NCBI GenBank assembly: GCA_945878405.1
Contig: CAMCTJ010000013.1
Coordinates: 1 to 54,704, forward strand
Direction of reading: 5' to 3'
DNA length: 54,704 nucleotides
Source of the DNA: Bdellovibrio sp. ZAP7
Lineage (GTDB): Bacteria > Bdellovibrionota > FAC87 > UBA2466
Part shown: piece after piece, positions 42,350 through 50,247 of the stretch
Layout: each line of letters starts with the position of its first letter
Position numbering within the stretch: position 1 is the first letter of the stretch
Notes under the pieces: model-generated
What the model saw: only the letters and a program-made list of their open reading frames with translations
Databases searched by the model: none
Told to the model about the DNA's origin: nothing
Translations under genes and position numbers: made by a program

Positions 42350-42378
42350 TTGAGTCTGACGTCAGCTTCCTTTATTTA
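42350..42378 (+). promoter_or_regulatory. Promoter of potABCD with palindromic spacer
   Basis: TTGAGT, 17 bases, TATTTA (weak -10), ending 6 bases before the potA ATG. The spacer holds the perfect palindrome TGACGTCA (42357-42364), a possible operator. No Shine-Dalgarno sequence is seen. Confidence 0.45.
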
Positions 42379-42384
42379 TTCGCT

Positions 42385-43467
42385 ATGCTCCTACATTTGG
42401 AGGCCGTTACAAAATCGTTTGAAGGGTTTCAGCTTCATCCGCTTACTTTGTCCGTTGAACGTGGTGAGTTTTTCTCACTCCTAGGGCCGAGTGGTTGCGG
42501 AAAGACAACCGTTCTTCGTTTGATTGGTGGCTTTGAAACCCCTACTTCTGGCCGAGTTATTTTGAATGATCAAGATATTACTCGTCTGCCTCCTCATAAA
42601 CGAAACGTTCACACCGTATTTCAGCGCTACGCCTTATTTCCCCACCTCACCGTGGCTGAAAATGTAGCTTTTCCCCTTCATCTAAAGAAACTTCCCTCGG
42701 CTGAGATTTCCGAGCGGGTAAAGGAGAGCCTGAAACTAGTAGAAATTGAGGATCTCCAGGACAGAAGAACTCATCAAATCAGCGGGGGGCAAGCTCAAAG
42801 AACTGCTTTGGCTCGAGCCTTGGTCGCAAAACCAGAACTGGTCCTTTTAGATGAACCTCTTTCAGCTCTGGATCCGGAGCTTCGGATGAAGATGAGAGAA
42901 GAGCTCAAAACGATTTGCAAAAAAGTCGGGATCACTTTTTTATTGGTCACCCACGATCAAGAAGAAGCCCTTCAGTTATCCGATAGAATTGCCGTTTTTA
43001 AATCTGGCCAATGCCTTCAAGTGGGAACTCCCAAGACTATTTATGAAGACCCAAGCGATACTTTCGTGGCTCGGTTTATTGGGGCGGTGAATGAGATCCC
43101 GGGAGATATTCAAGGGGAAGCCTCCCCTGAAACGGGCGAGATCGTCCTATCTTCACCTTTGGGGATGTTCAAACTGAAAAAAAATGGCCACTCCCTCCCT
43201 AAACAAGTTTCCGTAATCCTACGTCCAGAAAAAATGCGGCTTCTGAGAAGTAAATCAACAACACAGGAAAACTTAATGGAGGGGGAAATTCAGGATCTGA
43301 TTTACCTAGGTTCACGCACTGAATATGCCGTTAAGATTGGTCCGTCGACATTTAAAGTGTTTGAGCAAGAACTCGAAAGATTGAAAAAACGAAGGCTTAA
43401 CGTTGGCGATCGTGTCTTTTTGGCATGGCGGGGCGACGATGCGATAGTTTTGCCTCAATCCACATGA
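42385..43467 (+). CDS. potA: Spermidine/putrescine ABC transporter ATP-binding protein
   Basis: 360 residues. Walker A GPSGCGKTTV, Q-loop FQRYALFPHL, ABC signature SGGQAQRTALARAL and Walker B LVLLDEPLSALD, then H-loop VTHD. The C-terminal TOBE_2 domain (about 275-355) completes the PotA architecture. It powers polyamine uptake with PotB and PotC. The stop overlaps the potB start as ATGA. Confidence 0.94.
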   Translation: MLLHLEAVTKSFEGFQLHPLTLSVERGEFFSLLGPSGCGKTTVLRLIGGFETPTSGRVILNDQDITRLPPHKRNVHTVFQRYALFPHLTVAENVAFPLHLKKLPSAEISERVKESLKLVEIEDLQDRRTHQISGGQAQRTALARALVAKPELVLLDEPLSALDPELRMKMREELKTICKKVGITFLLVTHDQEEALQLSDRIAVFKSGQCLQVGTPKTIYEDPSDTFVARFIGAVNEIPGDIQGEASPETGEIVLSSPLGMFKLKKNGHSLPKQVSVILRPEKMRLLRSKSTTQENLMEGEIQDLIYLGSRTEYAVKIGPSTFKVFEQELERLKKRRLNVGDRVFLAWRGDDAIVLPQST

Positions 43468-44327
43468 AAAACACCCCTGTCATTCCTTCAAGCGCCTGGA
43501 TTTTTTTAATCTGGCTTATTTTGATGACCTTACTTCCTTTTTCTCTCATTTTGGGAATGAGCTTCTTGCAGAGAACGGACCTGGGAAACATTGTTTTTGC
43601 GTTTAGCTTAAAAAACTATCAACAACTTCTCGACTGGATTTACTTTAAAGTACTTTTAAAAACACTTTGGTTGGCTTTTGGGGCCACCCTTTCCTGTTTG
43701 ATGATCGGTTTTCCAGTAGCCTATTTTCTGGCGAGAGTTCAGGGACCTCTCAAAAGCATCGGCTTGATTTTACTTTTCATTCCGTTTTGGACCAATTTCA
43801 TTTTACGAATTTATGGAATTGTATCTTTATTTGGGTCCAATGGGCTCTTTAACCAGATTTTAGCCACTTTAGGAGCCCCCGAAGTATCGATTCTCTATAC
43901 TCGTTTAGGGGTCTACATAGGCTTGGTTTACAATTATTTGCCCTTTCTGGTTGTTCCGATTTATTCCTCATTAGAAAAGCTGGACCCATTTTTACGAGAA
44001 GCTGCTTCGGATTTAGGCGCCACCCGTTTTCAGACTTTTAGGAAAGTAATCCTACCCAATATTAAGGAAGGGGTTTTTATTGGAAGTCTCTTTGTTTTTA
44101 TCCCGATGTTAGGGGAATACGTTATTCCGGACCTTCTTGGAGGAGCTAAAGAAGCTTTCTTGGGAAAGGTGATGGTCGAACAATTCTTTATCTTGCAGGA
44201 TTGGCCCTTGGGATCGGCTATCGCAACCGTTCTCTCAGTTCTTCTTTTAGGTGCCCTTTGGCTTCAAAATCGATGGACATCAAAAAATCAACAGCCCCAA
44301 TCACAGGAGTTGAGCCATGCGATTTAA
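43464..44327 (+). CDS. potB: Polyamine ABC transporter permease PotB
   Basis: 287 residues from the ATG at 43464. Six membrane helices and the EAA loop (REAASDLGATRFQTFRKVILPNI) typical of type I permeases (quoted to show the EAA-x3-G-A signature: EAASDLGA). The ATGA overlap with potA fixes the start. It overlaps potC by 11 bases. Confidence 0.92.
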   Translation: MKNTPVIPSSAWIFLIWLILMTLLPFSLILGMSFLQRTDLGNIVFAFSLKNYQQLLDWIYFKVLLKTLWLAFGATLSCLMIGFPVAYFLARVQGPLKSIGLILLFIPFWTNFILRIYGIVSLFGSNGLFNQILATLGAPEVSILYTRLGVYIGLVYNYLPFLVVPIYSSLEKLDPFLREAASDLGATRFQTFRKVILPNIKEGVFIGSLFVFIPMLGEYVIPDLLGGAKEAFLGKVMVEQFFILQDWPLGSAIATVLSVLLLGALWLQNRWTSKNQQPQSQELSHAI

Positions 44328-45102
44328 AAATCCTTTAGTTACTTTCCTGTTTTGGATGGCAATTACCCTGCTTTATTTGCCGCTCCTTTATTTGATTTTT
44401 CAGGCGTTTCTAGAAAATCCAAATGATTGGAGAAGCGGATTTACCTTGAAATGGCTAATCAAACTCTTTGATAGCCCAGCCCTTTGGGGGCCGCTATTGA
44501 ATAGCGTGGAGATAGGCGTGCTCTCTGCAACTCTGGCCGTTTCATTAGGAACACTTGGCGCTGTTGGGTTAAGCCGGATTTCAGGCCTTCTTCCCCCTGT
44601 CATTCAAACCCTGATTATTTTACCGATCCTAGTCCCTGAGGTAATTACGGGACTTTCTCTTCTTTTATTCTTCTTACTTTGCCGCTTTGATTTGGGGTTC
44701 CTAACAGTTGTGGTAGCGCATGCGAGTTTCAGCGCTAGTTTTGTGTACTTTATCATGGTGGAACAATTGCGAAAGCTCGACCCCCAAATGAGTGAAGCAG
44801 CCATGGACTTAGGGGCCAAGCCAACAGAAGTGTTTTGGAAAGTGACCCTTCCGAACATCATTCCCGGTGTCATGGGGGCATGGTTACTGGCCTTTACCCT
44901 TTCATTTGATGACTTTTTGATCTCTTTCTTCACAAGTGGTGCGGGCCTTACCACTTTGCCTTTGAAGATTTATTCTTTAATGAGAATTGGTGTTTCCCCA
45001 GAATTAAATGGCCTTTCTTTCATTATGATTTGTATCTCAACCTTTTTAGTGCTTATGTTGGTATCTAAGGAACAAAGTAGAAAATGGGTACTCAGAGGAT
45101 AG
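44317..45102 (+). CDS. potC: Polyamine ABC transporter permease PotC
   Basis: 261 residues with six membrane helices. The EAA loop is EAAMDLGAKPTEVFWKV, and SFDDFLISFF near residue 205 is a typical PotC segment. It pairs with PotB in the inner membrane. It overlaps potD by 19 bases. Confidence 0.92.
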   Translation: MRFKNPLVTFLFWMAITLLYLPLLYLIFQAFLENPNDWRSGFTLKWLIKLFDSPALWGPLLNSVEIGVLSATLAVSLGTLGAVGLSRISGLLPPVIQTLIILPILVPEVITGLSLLLFFLLCRFDLGFLTVVVAHASFSASFVYFIMVEQLRKLDPQMSEAAMDLGAKPTEVFWKVTLPNIIPGVMGAWLLAFTLSFDDFLISFFTSGAGLTTLPLKIYSLMRIGVSPELNGLSFIMICISTFLVLMLVSKEQSRKWVLRG

Positions 45103-46133
45103 TCTCTCTCTTTTTAGCTCTTGTCTGCATTATCGGTGGAATTATTTTCCTCCGAAGCAAGGTTTCTCAAACAAATACACTGCGGGTTTGTACTTGGAGC
45201 AATTATTTTCCTGACAAATCGCTTGAAGAGTTCACTGCCAAAACGGGAATCAGGGTAGAGCTTACTTATATTTCTAGTAATGAAGAGCTTTTTGCAAAAC
45301 TAAAAGCAGGAGCAACTGGTTTCGATATTATTCAACCCTCAGATTACATTACTAGGCGCCTGATTGCGCTTTCTATGCTGGCTCCGTTAGAACCGCGCCT
45401 TCTTACCAATCTCCACCATATCGATCCGTATTTTTTTAAGCTTTCTTACGATCCAAACTTAAAATATTCGGTCCCTTTTACTTTTGGTACTACCGGTATC
45501 GCAGTAAACACATCAAAAGTGCCGGTGGATACTCAAGATATTTCCTGGTCTTTTTTATTTGATTCAAAAGATCCTAAACATACAAGCCTCCTAGATGACA
45601 TGCGGGAGGTCTTTGCCGCGGTTCTTTTTTTGAAGGGGATTTCCCCTAACACACGAGATTTAGCTTCCTTAGAAGATTCAAAAGGAACTATTTCCCAAGC
45701 GAAGAATCGGGTGTTGATGTTTACTTCCGAACCCAAGGCCCTTCTTTTAAAAGGAGAGCTGTCGATTTCTCACATGTATTCGGTGGATGCGATACAGGCA
45801 GCTCGTGAAAACCCAAATATCAAGTTTTTTATCCCTCGCGAGGGCGGGATTATTTGGACGGATAACTTTGCCATTCCGGCTACAAGCACTCGAATTGAGG
45901 AAGCCCATCAGTTTATAAACTTTTTTCTGGAACCAGAGCAAAACTTGAAAATTGTTGAGGAGAACTGGCTTGCAACACCTAACAAGACTGCGAAGGCAAT
46001 GCTTCCCGAGTCCATTCAGAAGAATCCCCAGCTGTATCCACCAGCCGAAGTGGTTAAGACCCTTTCCTTCTTGGAAGAATTGGGAGAGACGCTACCACGA
46101 ATCAGCCGGATGTGGACCGAGTTAAAAAGCTAA
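45084..46133 (+). CDS. potD: Polyamine-binding periplasmic protein PotD
   Basis: 349 residues. The binding-protein fold begins at RVCTWSNYFPDKSLEEF, with FDIIQPSDYITRRL and the later WTDNFAIPA typical of PotD/PotF; the W, D and E residues lining the polyamine site appear to be kept. The N-terminus (residues 5-23) is hydrophobic but has neither a standard cleavage site nor a convincing lipobox (LALVC), so the protein may stay anchored by this helix. It is the last gene of potABCD. Confidence 0.9.
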   Translation: MGTQRIVSLFLALVCIIGGIIFLRSKVSQTNTLRVCTWSNYFPDKSLEEFTAKTGIRVELTYISSNEELFAKLKAGATGFDIIQPSDYITRRLIALSMLAPLEPRLLTNLHHIDPYFFKLSYDPNLKYSVPFTFGTTGIAVNTSKVPVDTQDISWSFLFDSKDPKHTSLLDDMREVFAAVLFLKGISPNTRDLASLEDSKGTISQAKNRVLMFTSEPKALLLKGELSISHMYSVDAIQAARENPNIKFFIPREGGIIWTDNFAIPATSTRIEEAHQFINFFLEPEQNLKIVEENWLATPNKTAKAMLPESIQKNPQLYPPAEVVKTLSFLEELGETLPRISRMWTELKS

Positions 46134-46158
46134 GTGCTCCCTACAATTTTAGCTTTTT
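46124..46158. terminator. Bidirectional terminator-like hairpin between potD and dprE2
   Basis: The 10-base arms aaaaagctaa (46124-46133) and ttagcttttt (46149-46158) are perfect inverted repeats; they overlap both stop codons. T runs exist in both directions, but the stem is AT-rich. Confidence 0.5.
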
Positions 46159-46878
46159 GAATATTCTCTCCGGAATCGATTTGATGATGGCCATAATACC
46201 CCACCAAAAGAAGGGGAGATAAACGACATCCTTTTTTCGTTCTATCGCCTTTAGAATTCCTCTAGCAATTTGATCCGGTTTAGCAAAAAGAATGTTTTTC
46301 TTAAAAGCGGCTGTCATCGGAGTGTCTACAAACCCGGGCTTAATAGTGAGTACCCTCACTCCTGATGGGTACATTCGATTTCTGAGCCCCTGTAAAAAAA
46401 GATTCAGAGCCCCCTTAGCCGAACCGTAAATGTAATTGCTTTGACGGCCTCTGTCCCCAGCAACAGAACTAATGACTGCAATGGTTCCAGCTTTTTCTTT
46501 TTCCATTTCATTACTAATAAGCGTCAAAAGAGAAGCACAGCTCAGAAAATTGGTACGGATCTCCTGCTCGGCCAGTGAAAAATCCTGTTCACAGGCTTTT
46601 TGATCCCCCAACGTTCCATGGGCAATGAGGACCAGATCAAGTCCCTGAAGGCAATTGAGAGCCTTCTCTAACAAGCCTGCGTGACGAGAAAAATCATTAA
46701 GATCTGTGCTGATCGTTCCCGCAATCTTTGCGCCCCGTACTTCTAAATCCCGACGAACGGAATCTAGTTTTTCCGGGCTTCTTCCCACTAAAAAAAGATG
46801 ATCTCCTCGATGTGCGCACAATTTAGCTGTTTCAATCGCAATTGCTGAAGTCGCACCCACGATCAGTGTTTTAGCCAT
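46141..46878 (-). CDS. dprE2: Decaprenylphosphoryl-2-keto-ribose reductase, DprE2-like
   Basis: 245-residue short-chain dehydrogenase. NAD(P) binding is by GATSAIAIETAKL; the catalytic Ser is in SSVAGDRGRQSNY and the Tyr-x3-Lys is YGSAKGAL. SSVAGDRGRxSNYxYGSAK is close to the DprE2 signature (mycobacterial Rv3791). It reduces the 2-keto intermediate made by DprE1 to polyprenyl-phospho-D-arabinofuranose. The ATG at 46878 overlaps dprE1 by 8 bases; the open frame runs 41 codons further into dprE1 without SDR similarity. The pairing with DprE1 and UbiA makes the assignment firm. Confidence 0.9.
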   Translation of the reverse strand: MAKTLIVGATSAIAIETAKLCAHRGDHLFLVGRSPEKLDSVRRDLEVRGAKIAGTISTDLNDFSRHAGLLEKALNCLQGLDLVLIAHGTLGDQKACEQDFSLAEQEIRTNFLSCASLLTLISNEMEKEKAGTIAVISSVAGDRGRQSNYIYGSAKGALNLFLQGLRNRMYPSGVRVLTIKPGFVDTPMTAAFKKNILFAKPDQIARGILKAIERKKDVVYLPFFWWGIMAIIKSIPERIFKKLKL

Positions 46879-48202
46879 TGGTGCCCTGCCCTTCTGCGAC
46901 TCTCCGCCAGAAACTCGAAGAGAATTTCGGATCGATCCATTTCTCAAATTCTTTCCAGCGGGGATAAAAGCTTTGAAAATCTTGCGCCAGCATCGTTGCA
47001 TCCTTTGCGGGATAAAGCGCCCCTTGGCTTGTTCTCACGATTTTATCTAGCTCTTCAAAGAGCCGCCTCGTTTTACTCCCTTGATTGGGAAAATCTAAAG
47101 CTAACGTGACTCCCTCCCTCGGAAAAGACAGCCAGCCCGGTGATGGGATATTCCCAAACGTCTTTAGGACAGCTAAAAAGGAGGCCATCCCTGACTTAGC
47201 TACAAGTCGTAAGATTTCTTTTATGGGTTCTCGATCATTTTTATACGGAACAACCAGTTGATACTGAAAGAATCCTCGTTTCCCATACAGTTTGTTCCAT
47301 TGAAGAACAGCATCTAGAGGATAGAAAAAGGGGCGGTAATGAACGGTGTTTCTTTTTTCTTGAGTCAGTTGCCGGTGATAATAGAGAACGTTAAAAGCAC
47401 GAACGGTGAATGGATTCAAAAGCCAGTTCGGAGCATTACACGGAATACTAAATGTCTTGGGTTTCGAAGACCGATCATCTTTTTGAGAGGAATGATTTCC
47501 TCGCATGAAATGGCCGCGGCCCAAGTGTTTTCCTTGTGCCAAGGTGTCTATCCAAGATACCGAATGCTCATAATCTTTTTCTGAATCTTCTGAGATCTTA
47601 AAAAAGTCATCTACATGAGAGAACCGTACAGTTTCTTGATCAATCCAGGGTCCGGAGATCGGCTTCATTTGAATTTCAGCCCATAAAATAAGCCCCGTGA
47701 GACCCAAGCCACCAATCGTTGCGCCAAAGAGTTCAGAGTTCTCCTGAGGAGAACAGATCCAACGGTTTCCGTCACTCCGCAAAACCTCCATAGCTCGAAC
47801 GTAACGACCAAAGGTCCCGGCAACATGATGGTTCTTGCCATGAACATCATTGGCAATGGCGCCCCCTAAAGTGACAAATTGTGTTCCAGGACTCACCGGA
47901 ATGAACCACCCCTTGGGGACTGTTAGCTCGAGAATTTCATCTAACCGAACACCGGCTTCACACCGTAAGAGGCCTTTTGATTCATCAAGAAAAATAAAGC
48001 GATTCATGCCTCGAGTTTGGAGAAGGATTCCGCCTTCATTTAAGCAAGAGTCTCCATAGCTTCTTCCCTCTCCATACGGAAGAAAGGACTCGTTTTCTTG
48101 TGTTCGTGGAAATTTTTCAGGTTGCCAAAAAAGAGGAATGATTGTCTGGGAAACTTTTATAGTGCGTCCCCAGGACTCCACATGTGGTGTTTGTTTTTGC
48201 AT
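46871..48202 (-). CDS. dprE1: Decaprenylphosphoryl-beta-D-ribose 2'-oxidase, DprE1-like
   Basis: 443 residues. FAD-binding PCMH domain: PYGEGRSYGDS, PGTQFVTLGGAIANDVHGKNHH (quoted in parts) and GLGLTGLI; the substrate domain has SFLAVLKTFG, FPREGVTLALDFP and YPAKDATM, in which K400 corresponds to the catalytic Lys418 of M. tuberculosis DprE1. The residue at the place of the mycobacterial Cys387 is Ala368. With DprE2 it epimerises polyprenyl-phospho-ribose to the arabinose form. It starts in a TAATG overlap with the prenyltransferase gene. Confidence 0.93.
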   Translation of the reverse strand: MQKQTPHVESWGRTIKVSQTIIPLFWQPEKFPRTQENESFLPYGEGRSYGDSCLNEGGILLQTRGMNRFIFLDESKGLLRCEAGVRLDEILELTVPKGWFIPVSPGTQFVTLGGAIANDVHGKNHHVAGTFGRYVRAMEVLRSDGNRWICSPQENSELFGATIGGLGLTGLILWAEIQMKPISGPWIDQETVRFSHVDDFFKISEDSEKDYEHSVSWIDTLAQGKHLGRGHFMRGNHSSQKDDRSSKPKTFSIPCNAPNWLLNPFTVRAFNVLYYHRQLTQEKRNTVHYRPFFYPLDAVLQWNKLYGKRGFFQYQLVVPYKNDREPIKEILRLVAKSGMASFLAVLKTFGNIPSPGWLSFPREGVTLALDFPNQGSKTRRLFEELDKIVRTSQGALYPAKDATMLAQDFQSFYPRWKEFEKWIDPKFSSSFWRRVAEGQGTNG

Positions 48203-49089
48203 TAGGTGGCCAAATAGAGGACTGTAATTGTTAGAAAAAGCACGAGATAACTCACTTTATCTTTGAGCGCAAAGACAATGGGATCATCATGAAGTTGTCC
48301 CCGATTGCTAATGATCCAGATACGACTAACCCAATAGAGAATCAGCGGGCAAGTAAACCAAAGAGTCTCGGCGTAACGGTAAAACTGGGTTACTTCGGAA
48401 CTCGTTACGTAAAGGGCAAAAACGAGAACAGATAAATAACCGCTCGCAGCTCCTAAATTACTGAGCGCTTCTTCATCGATAGATTGATACCCACGACCAG
48501 GGATGACTTCTCCTTTTTTTTGGGGATGCACTTTGAGTTCTGACACTCGTTTTGCAAGTGCTAGGCTTAAGAAAATAAAAAGAGAAAAGGCCAAAAGCCA
48601 TTTGGAAACAGGAATGCCTGTAGCTGCAGAACCCGCAAAAATTCGGATGGTATAGAGTGAGGCTAGAAAAATAACATCCCAAAGAAGAAGTCGTTTGACC
48701 CAGAGGCTATAAAGAAAAGTGAGCGTAAAATAAATTGCGAGGACAAAAACAAAGTCCCGTCCCACTAAAATAGCCAGTCCAACTCCCAATGAAATCAGGA
48801 GCGGAACTAAGCCAATTCCCAACGATAAGGGAACAGCGTTTGAAGCAAAGGGCCGATTCTTTTTCCTAGGATGTAATCGGTCCGACTTAACATCAAGAAG
48901 ATCATTGATGATGTAAACGGAAGAAGCCACTAAGCTAAATGCCAAAAAGGCCATACCACTTTTCTGTAAGATCACTTTATCAGCTAGGCGGTGAGCCGTC
49001 AGAAGAGGAACGAAAAGAAGAACGTTCTTCACCCATTGATGAAGTCGCAACACTTGGGGAAGTTGGAACAGCCAGAGCTGTTGATTCAT
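48202..49089 (-). CDS. ubiA: Decaprenyl-phosphate phosphoribosyltransferase (UbiA family, Rv3806c-like)
   Basis: 295 residues with about nine membrane helices. The first Asp motif is NDLLDVKSDRLHPRKKNRP (N62-D63-x2-D66-x3-D70) and the second region is SLYTIRIFAGSAATG; the HPxKxxRP end of the first motif is typical of the phosphoribosyl transferases and not of ubiquinone UbiA. It transfers 5-phosphoribose from PRPP to polyprenyl phosphate. It heads the operon that continues with dprE1 and dprE2. The phosphatase needed between them (Rv3807c type) is not in this window. Confidence 0.88.
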   Translation of the reverse strand: MNQQLWLFQLPQVLRLHQWVKNVLLFVPLLTAHRLADKVILQKSGMAFLAFSLVASSVYIINDLLDVKSDRLHPRKKNRPFASNAVPLSLGIGLVPLLISLGVGLAILVGRDFVFVLAIYFTLTFLYSLWVKRLLLWDVIFLASLYTIRIFAGSAATGIPVSKWLLAFSLFIFLSLALAKRVSELKVHPQKKGEVIPGRGYQSIDEEALSNLGAASGYLSVLVFALYVTSSEVTQFYRYAETLWFTCPLILYWVSRIWIISNRGQLHDDPIVFALKDKVSYLVLFLTITVLYLAT

Positions 49090-49296
49090 GGTGTTTTGTC
49101 CTAAGAGTTAATTTTAATCCTTGGAATCGTTAAACAAAAGAAAAGTAAGGCCTGATAGACTTTTAAACACCTGTTGAAAATCTAGCGGGTACTTTTCTTC
49201 ATTATTTCAATAACTTAACCAGATCTGAGCTCACTTAACGAATCCCTCGGCATGTAGTTTTATCACATGTTTTCAATAGCTTAGATGCTGTGAAGG
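49090..49296. other. Intergenic region, divergent between ubiA and a small exported protein gene
   Basis: AT-rich, no gene seen. The right end is bounded by a sigma-54 promoter and so probably holds an activator site; a short inverted repeat (catgt/acatg, 49251-49269) is the only dyad that I see. I could not pick a promoter for ubiA. Confidence 0.4.
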
Positions 49297-49312
49297 TGGC
49301 ACTTTCCTTGCT
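49297..49312 (+). promoter_or_regulatory. Sigma-54 (RpoN) promoter
   Basis: TGGCACTTTCCTTGCT: consensus TGGCAC-N5-TTGCW, 10 bases between GG (49298-49299) and GC (49310-49311). It drives the gene at 49351, about 27 bases downstream of the expected start. Confidence 0.78.
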
Positions 49313-49350
49313 TCTTTTTCTAGTATAGCGCTTCATTTCAAGGGGATCTT

Positions 49351-49650
49351 ATGAAACTCTTTCAAAACTCACTGGTCATCTTAAGTCTTATCTTACTGCC
49401 TTCCCTTAGCTTTGCGTGCAGCTTCTGCTCCAGTAAGCCAAAAGGCTTATCTTCTGATGGACCAGTCCAAGATCCTGGGGCCAAAACCCTATCAGCATCG
49501 GCCGGCGGCGGCGTAGTCGCTCCGGGCCAAAATGTGAATTCTCGGGGGGCTACTAGTCCCTTTACCTACGATTTAAAAAACTACAAACCAGATGGGCAGC
49601 GCTCCAATAATGAGAAATGGAGCAGCGGTGATTTTTTTGATAATCGCTGA
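49351..49650 (+). CDS. Small exported protein with N-terminal CSFC motif
   Basis: 99 residues. Signal peptide 1-21 (SFA-CS) followed at once by CSFCSSKPKG: the first Cys could be a lipidated +1 residue (lipobox LSFAC is imperfect) or form a CxxC pair. The rest is Gly/Ser/Asn-rich and probably disordered. AAGGGG is the ribosome binding site. It is controlled by a sigma-54 promoter, which is unusual for a small exported protein, and a thioredoxin-like gene follows after 100 bases. No family is recognised. Confidence 0.65.
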   Translation: MKLFQNSLVILSLILLPSLSFACSFCSSKPKGLSSDGPVQDPGAKTLSASAGGGVVAPGQNVNSRGATSPFTYDLKNYKPDGQRSNNEKWSSGDFFDNR

Positions 49651-49749
49651 CCCCTAACACTTGTTAATCTTTTTGATTTTCCTTTTCGGCACTCCAGACT
49701 GTTCTCCTTCACACTAAGACTATACCCCAAAAAATTTCTGGAGGCCCTG

Positions 49750-50244
49750 ATGACATCCCTACTGAAACGGATTTCATTTCTTTGTCTATTTCTCAGCTCT
49801 CTTGGTTTCTCTCTACAACCCTTCCAACTCCCTTGGATGAATGCGCAATCAGAAGGCCCTGGTTCTTACAATAGCCAGGAATATCAAGATGCGGTTTGGG
49901 TGATTGAAACTTATTTCTTGGGCTGCCCTTACTGCAATGACAACGCTCCAAAAGTGAACGCTCTTCAGAATTACTTTAAAAATGATGAGCGTGTACAAAT
50001 TCTTGATGTCGGGATCGATAAAAATGATAGGGATTATGCCGAATGGATTCGACGGCACCAACCTAATCATCCAGTGCTGAAAGACAGTGCACGTCAGTTA
50101 GCAAGACAATTAGGCACTTCAGTCTATCCCTCAACTTATGTCTTGGATAAACATTTAAACGTCGTTTTTAAAAACTCGGGAGTTTGGAGCTCCAAGAGTG
50201 AGGCCCAGATTAAAGACGCTGTGGAGAAAGCGCTCGAAAAGTAA
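49750..50244 (+). CDS. Exported thioredoxin-like protein (CPYC)
   Basis: 164 residues. Signal peptide about 1-22. Thioredoxin fold with the active site GCPYC (ETYFLGCPYCNDN) and cis-Pro in VYPSTYVLDKH. CPYC is the glutaredoxin-type dipeptide but the fold and size are TlpA/thioredoxin-like. It should act in the periplasm as reductant or oxidant; the CSFC protein upstream is a possible partner. GGAGG seven bases before the ATG confirms the start. It converges with the HNH-like gene, three bases between them. Confidence 0.82.
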   Translation: MTSLLKRISFLCLFLSSLGFSLQPFQLPWMNAQSEGPGSYNSQEYQDAVWVIETYFLGCPYCNDNAPKVNALQNYFKNDERVQILDVGIDKNDRDYAEWIRRHQPNHPVLKDSARQLARQLGTSVYPSTYVLDKHLNVVFKNSGVWSSKSEAQIKDAVEKALEK

Positions 50245-50247
50245 CAC

